DNA of 64,000 bases. It comes from Ecdyonurus torrentis. Its lineage: Eukaryota > Arthropoda > Insecta > Ephemeroptera > Heptageniidae. Position 1 is the stretch's first letter. Each line of letters opens with the position of its first letter. The notes below the pieces were generated by a model. That model was not told the origin of the DNA, did no database searches, and saw only the letters and a list, made by a program, of their open reading frames with translations. The stretch lies in assembly GCA_949318235.1 (NCBI GenBank), contig OX439128.1:46961030-47025029 (forward strand), written 5' to 3'. Of the stretch, positions 58,616-64,000 are shown piece by piece. The position numbers were made by a program, and so were the translations under genes.

Positions 58616-58670
<55 letters not shown>
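58612..58670. repeat. (TA)n microsatellite
   Basis: Pure TA tract between the right Penelope-like copy and the next inverted pair of termini. Confidence 0.95.
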
Positions 58671-58673
<3 letters not shown>

Positions 58674-59113
58674 AAGAAATTTTCTCGGTGAAATAGAATT
58701 ATTGTCTTACCTTCTGTGAAGACACTGGGCTTTACACTCGCTGCTATCACTATTTTAAATAACAATGAAAAAATAATAGTCACTTTGTACATAATTATAA
58801 AAACACTCAATTCACAGTCTTTTTAAAAATTACATAGCTATGTTATTTACACACAATGTTTAACGTTTTCGGAGACTATATAATCACAAATGATACATAC
58901 TGTCTGTCTCCTTCCTCAGAACTCACGTTGTGTGTAAATAACATAGCTATGTAATTTTTAAAAAGACTGTGAATTGAGTGTTTTTATAATTATGTACAAA
59001 GTGACTATTATTTTTTCATTGTTATTTAAAATAGTGATAGCAGCGAGTGTAAAGCCCAGTGTCTTCACAGAAGGTAAGACAATAATTCTATTTCACCGAG
59101 AAAATTTCTTATC
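58671..59113. mobile_element. Inverted pair of Penelope-like terminal sequences
   Basis: The left arm (58671 to about 58857) and right arm (58928-59113) are inverted copies of each other. They are also recognisably related to the 3' terminal region of the adjacent Penelope-like copies (shared tacatagctatgt, ctgtgaattgagt, gcagcgagtg..aaagcccag and gaaggtaagac blocks). They flank a hammerhead-like core. This is a diverged subfamily remnant with no coding part. Beyond the right arm, atcatgcaacctcgctcg continues the similarity. Confidence 0.7.
58839..58946 (-). ncRNA. Hammerhead-like ribozyme candidate, diverged copy
   Basis: Read on the minus strand: a stem I strand with ttacacacaa and, after an internal loop, GTT; CTGAGGA (58919-58913); one extra A; stem II GGAGAC/GTCTCC; GAAA (58870-58867); AAC/GTT; A; then the other stem I strand AAC..ttgtgtgtaa. 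Stem II is different in sequence from that of the neighbouring copies yet still pairs, i.e. compensatory change. The stem I internal loop is as in natural type I hammerheads. Confidence 0.5.
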
Positions 59114-59153
59114 ATCATGCAACCTCGCTCGAAATTCAACATTCGAAACATAT

Positions 59154-59311
59154 CGAGGGTGCTCCGCTATAATGTCCTAAGTCCATTTGACCTTGAAAAA
59201 TATTTTTTGCTGCAAATGACCTGAAATGGATAAATCCAAAATTTGGGGTTGATCCGACGATTTTTTATTTTTCAAGGTCAAGTGGACTTAGGACATTATA
59301 GCGGAGCACCC

Positions 59312-59314
<3 letters not shown>
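59154..59314. mobile_element. Short MITE with perfect terminal inverted repeats (161 bp)
   Basis: cgagggtgctccgctataat through gtcctaagtcca returns inverted at the right end; inside, gaccttgaaaaata/tatttttcaaggtc also pair. Both borders lie in TA-rich sequence (atat). Non-coding. Confidence 0.8.
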
Positions 59315-59315
<1 letters not shown>

Positions 59316-59396
<81 letters not shown>

Positions 59397-59548
59397 ATTA
59401 TTATATTATTTAGACTTACATTAATCCTAATATTACATGCGCTATTACCTGTAACCTGTAACTATATTTTCAAGTACAGTACATGCAAAGGTCAAGTTCA
59501 ACGTCGTAATATTTATTTAAAAAAATAGTAAAACTTCTTTTTATTTGT

Positions 59549-59630
<82 letters not shown>
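59316..59630. repeat. Two (TA)n tracts
   Basis: TA tracts at about 59316-59391 and 59551-59630, in the 3' flank of the transaminase gene. Confidence 0.95.
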
Positions 59631-59636
<6 letters not shown>

Positions 59637-59686
59637 TCTTTATAAGACCATGTGTGTTGATATCAAATTCTATAAAGGAATCAATT

Positions 59687-61531
59687 TTACATCTGCACCT
59701 TCATAACAGAGAGCACCTCTCGAATACATTGAATTAGATGCTTCATGTGTTCTGGTCCCAATGCACCGATGTGACCAATACGGAAGCAACAGGCTTGCGT
59801 GACTTTGCCTGGGTAAATCACTTGACCTGGAATACATTCGGTGACACTCAAAATACATTTCTTTGTACTTAAAAACCAATTCAGAGATTTTATATTCATC
59901 CTTTGCTATTATTAAATATGGCATACTGTTTTTATTATTATTATTATTTTATATTTACCTTTATTGCTGAGATTTTTATAAAATTGATCAAATTCAAAAT
60001 TGGGATGTTCAGGCATGAAGAAGCTGGTAATAATGTATCCATCATGTTCTCCGTTTAACAGTTTTTTAAATCCTAGCTCAGCCATGCTTTTTTGAATAAT
60101 GCTGCAATTCTCTTTGTATCTGAAATAAGGAAAATTAGAGTGAAAAAAACTGGTTTTACCTCTGTAATTATTTAAATTACTGTTTATAGGCTATATGTAC
60201 TATGAATTTGATATCAATAAACTGTAACACACTTTATCAATAGCAATATAGGCAATAGGGTACAGACAGAGTATAATATATAGGCAGTCTTACCTAGCAG
60301 CTCTAGCAGAGATTCCACCCTCTTGTTGAAATTCTCTTAGAGCTTGACTAAATGCTAGAAGTGCGTGTGTGGGTGGCGTAAATCTAAACTGGCCGTCTTT
60401 CTCCAGTCCTTCATATTGTGAGACCAAGTCAAAGCTAAGACTTCGAGCATTTCCTTTAGAGATAATTTAGTATTTTTAATTAATTATCGTTATACACAGC
60501 TCATTTAATTTTAAAAATGTAACAAAAATTAATATTAATTTAATAAATAATATATAAATTATACATGATTATACTGTATAAAGTCATTATTAAACAAACA
60601 AATAAAATACTGTAGTAAAATTATTAATAAAAATAAAATTTACAATTGGAAAAGAAAATATTTTACCTTTACATTGAATCAATCGATTCTTGCGAGCCAC
60701 GACAAATGCAAAGCCAGGTACCCCTTGCAAACATTTATTTGCTGAACTGATAATAAAATCAACTCCAGAAAGTTTCAAGTCAAGAGGAATTGCTCCAAAG
60801 CTGCTCATTGCATCCACTACGAAGTTAGCTTGGGGTTGAAGCTCACGCACCAGACTTCCAATTTCAGTTACGGGGTTGACGATTCCTGAGGACGTTTCAC
60901 AATGTACGATACACACGGCGCAATAACGCGAGGCCTTGAGTTGTTCTCTAACCACACTTGCTGAAACAACCACGTCTTCTGCAAACTCGAGGGAGTGCGT
61001 CGCGATGTCTAAGTACTCGCATATTGCACGCATTCGACGACCGTAAGCACCATTTATTAGCAGAAGGACCTATAGAGATAACATTATGAAGTCAAGTAAA
61101 AAAATTGTCTGCGTCGTTATTGAATTGTTCATACTGTGTTGTGAGATTTGAGACCGCATAGTTTTACTATAATATGAATTCTCACCGTAGCTGCTGATCG
61201 TGGGGTAACAGTTTGCAGCACAGCTTCTACGCTATAAGTCCCACTTCCTTGCAAAAGCACACTCGTGAACTCGTCAGTAGATACTCCTAATTAAAAAATA
61301 AAAAGTGACGTAAAATAATTTACATAATATTAGATATAGGGCATATCGGCAAATTGGAAATGTCATATTTAATGACAACGATACCAGAAAATTAATTATT
61401 ATGTTAATATTTTCATAGTTCCCCTGTCATTATGATAGTCCTATAATTTATTTACAATAAACTTTATTATTTACTGATTATTGTAACATTCAATTTTTCT
61501 ATTTAAAAATAAGAGAAATAATAAATCAAAG

Positions 61532-61604
<73 letters not shown>

Positions 61605-62720
61605 TTTTCAACACGAAATCTTTACCTGCGATTTGTACCAAGTCTTTCCTGATGGATCTCACAGTATTGATAAATTCTATGTCCCGAGATCCGAGATCTC
61701 GCTGCATTGCTTGTTTCACAGTCAATGAGCAGTTCAGAGGTCCAGGAGTAAAAAGAATTTTATCTGAAAGTTGAAACGTATAATGCAAGCTGAGATGTAT
61801 AAATTGTATTTTATGTCTCGATATTAGTTTTGTCTTTGAAAGTTTCATTTTAGTTCAATTTTCTTATATTGGCAATTTTTAATAATATCATATTTATAAA
61901 AACATTTTGTATTTTATTACTAATTTAATTATCTATTGTAGAAATTTAAGGAAACGTGAAACGTTTCATAACGGTTTTGAAATTTTAACAAATTTACACA
62001 TGCTTAAATGCGTACTAATCTAATTAAATTGTCAAGCCATCAAAATTATAATTTATTGCACATTGCAAACAGTGTGCATTTGAACAGGCCATTAATACAT
62101 TTTTTTTTAATTATGGCGGCTACAATTAAAATTTTTGTATATTTTTGTAAAGAAAGCTGCTTTATCATATAAAAAAAACACAATTGATATAAGTATTTAT
62201 AAAACAATTCATCAATATTTTACTAATTGGCTATTTATTATATTGTACATTGTAAAATAAATAAAATAATAGGCATATAGTTTTAATATACAATTGATAT
62301 TATGGCCTTCACACAGAGCAATATTAAATAACGTCATTGAGAAATATATTTCATTTCGTAAAACATTAATGGAATTGTAATGTAGATTGCATAAATATGC
62401 AAAATATGCAATCAAATTTATTGCACATTGGAAATATTGCTCCATGTAAAATGCACTCTAAAACTCTATTTTACTTTTGTTATGTTTTGTATTGAAAAGG
62501 TCTGACAAATGGAGAAGGACAACGGATCATACCAGTTCAACTCTAGGTCGATATGTAAAAGGGGTCACTCAGAGGGCAGATAAAAAAAAAAAAAAAAAAT
62601 CTTGGACAATTTATGATTTGTATTACAATATTTTATTAATGATATTCGTAATTCTCCTTCCAATAACTTACCTTGCGTTGACATGATACTCTGCACTTTT
62701 GCTTTATAAACACTTGTCAT
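59687..62720 (-). CDS. phnW: 2-aminoethylphosphonate--pyruvate transaminase (complete, 383 aa)
   Basis: Exons on the minus strand: 62720-62672, 61763-61626, 61286-61186, 61069-60667, 60453-60294, 60119-59959, 59826-59687; all GT-AG and in phase. The product is a PLP enzyme of aminotransferase class V. It transfers the amino group of 2-aminoethylphosphonate to pyruvate, giving phosphonoacetaldehyde and alanine (EC 2.6.1.37), a first step in phosphonate breakdown. Signatures: ILFTPGPL near the N-terminus, [39 protein letters not shown] and VDAMSSFGA (Asp182, PLP ring). [13 protein letters not shown] holds the Schiff-base lysine at residue 208. FRIGHIG lies near the end. Length agrees with bacterial PhnW. 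The related alanine-glyoxylate aminotransferase lacks the SANKC..GVPGF signature. Introns show it is a eukaryotic gene. Start: the ATG at 62720; Met13 is an alternative. Confidence 0.9.
61536..61598. repeat. (TA)n microsatellite in transaminase intron 2
   Basis: Pure TA tract about 30 bp beyond the exon 2 donor. Confidence 0.95.
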
Positions 62721-62812
62721 GAGCAACAGATTCAAACTTATAAAGATCCAATTTTGAACTCTCAATCCACTATCTTTTAGACTTTGAATTTTATATCACC
62801 ATAGAAATGATA

Positions 62813-62850
<38 letters not shown>

Positions 62851-63044
62851 AGATATAACAAGTGAAGGATTATCAGTCAGAATTTCATACAGCCAGTATT
62901 TTATGTATTTTAAATAGTGTGTGTGTGTAGTATATTATATTATTTATATTGCATTTGAGATTATGCCATATATACAACTATTTTTTTTTTTAAATTTCAT
63001 CATTTTTATTTATTTTATTAAACACACTTGGTTTACAACAACAA

Positions 63045-63099
<55 letters not shown>

Positions 63100-64000
63100 C
63101 ATGGATTCTAAAAACTCATGAAATACGGTAATGGTAATACCATAAGTTATGACAGCTTCTCATATATACCCAGCCCATACATATTTAATTAAAAAATTAA
63201 GGTGTTATATTTTTATATTATAACAATTCATTGCGAGTATTTATTAATTTAAATAAGTTATTTGTATTTATTTAAATAATTAAATTATGATAAATAAATT
63301 CATGAATCAGCAGACCATAGGTTAAATCTTGGCTGGGCTAAAATATGGTTAATTTTTTTTTCGGGATTATAAACATATGATTTTATTTCAACAATATTTA
63401 TGTATCATGTAAAAAAAATCATTTATTTTTCAATAAATTAATTTTGTCATGCTATTTTCTGCTATGGGCATGGGCATGGCGCCGTGAAAACTGTCTGAAA
63501 CCGCACCTATTACGGATTACACGCGTACACATTTGTAGAAATGAAATGTGTAATGTGTGCATCGTATGTTTATTCGTGGTGTGCATTATTTTGTGATAAT
63601 GTTGTGTTTTAATATGTGTGCTAACTAATTATATTTTATAAATACTTTCAAAATGTAAAATAAAGGCAAAATAATGTCATTTTTGCGTACTATATGTACG
63701 TGCGCGTGTGCATGCGCTCCCCTTTTTTTTTCAGACCAGTAAAAAGGGTTCTCTTTTAGCTCATCTTCACTATCGCCTCCCTCGTTGTTCTTTTTGTAGA
63801 GTAAAAAATATACTTAAATATTATTTAAAACTTAGTTGCATTACATAATGTTTTTGAATGAGTATGAAAGTAAGCGGAAATGCTCTATGTGGAAAAGAGC
63901 TGAAGAAAATGTGTTTGAAACTTTTAAACTTTTTCCCGGTTTTGTAATAACAATTTTACAAATGAATCTCGAAAAACAATGCGCAACTAAAAAATCAGCA
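62721..64000. other. Upstream flank of the transaminase gene; no gene seen
   Basis: AT-rich, with a poly-A run (about 62815-62847), a GT patch (62920) and a TA tract (63051-63096). A G+C-richer block near 63465-63540 and another near 63690-63790 encode nothing recognisable. A 5'UTR or promoter for the transaminase is expected just right of 62720 but has no clear mark. Confidence 0.45.

Noticed and set aside
58974..59180. Small open frames over the inverted Penelope-like termini
   Set aside because: They appear on both strands because the sequence is palindromic; no protein similarity.
59687..62720. Alanine-glyoxylate / serine-pyruvate aminotransferase
   Set aside because: The lysine region reads [13 protein letters not shown] and the aspartate region VDAMSSFGA, the PhnW pattern; the other enzyme lacks the SANKC..GVPGF motif.

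Overview
The window looks like nuclear DNA of an arthropod, quite possibly a crustacean. It is strongly AT-rich, and its genes have many GT-AG introns. Intergenic and intronic DNA is crowded with long microsatellites (TA, GT, CT/GA, CTTA), foldback/MITE-like elements and a Penelope-like retroelement. The coding content (Moody/Tre1 receptors, a Piezo relative, Notch-ligand-type domains, an aminoethylphosphonate transaminase) fits this, but the species cannot be fixed from sequence alone. All exon models were built by hand from splice sites, reading-frame continuity and family knowledge.

Layout. (1) 2.2-2.4 kb, minus: first coding exon of a Moody-type GPCR whose remaining exons lie outside the window. 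(2) 2.9-18.7 kb: no recognised gene; several foldback elements and a large, nearly identical inverted repeat (13.67-17.44 kb) built on a TTGATTCGA minisatellite. (3) 18.7-31.7 kb, plus: a complete Tre1-type GPCR (395 aa, 8 coding exons, probable noncoding first exon), head-to-head with the Moody-type gene. (4) 32.9-38.2 kb, plus: a 14-exon gene encoding 624 aa that matches only the N-terminal blade of Piezo channels and ends in a stop; a perfect RFX X-box sits 120 bp upstream of its ATG. (5) 39.2-45.6 kb, plus: a 530-aa secreted protein with the MNNL (N-terminal Notch-ligand) domain and pre-DSL segment, followed by a long acidic Ser/Thr-rich tail instead of DSL and EGF domains. (6) 50.6-55.1 kb, plus: a 337-aa secreted protein with the C-terminal half of a DSL domain, three 64-residue copies of the Delta-type EGF1-EGF2 (DOS) module and one ordinary EGF, without a membrane anchor. 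(7) 55.7-59.1 kb: two 5'-truncated Penelope-like copies head-to-head, plus a further inverted pair of related termini with hammerhead-like RNA folds. (8) 59.7-62.7 kb, minus: a complete 7-exon gene for 2-aminoethylphosphonate-pyruvate transaminase (383 aa).

The most striking observation is that items 5 and 6 together look like one Delta-type Notch ligand cut in two inside its DSL domain. Each half has its own signal peptide and intact splicing, and neither has a transmembrane segment. Second is the intact, pore-less Piezo-blade gene with a cilia-type promoter motif. The functions of both are inference; the domain layouts are read directly from the sequence.
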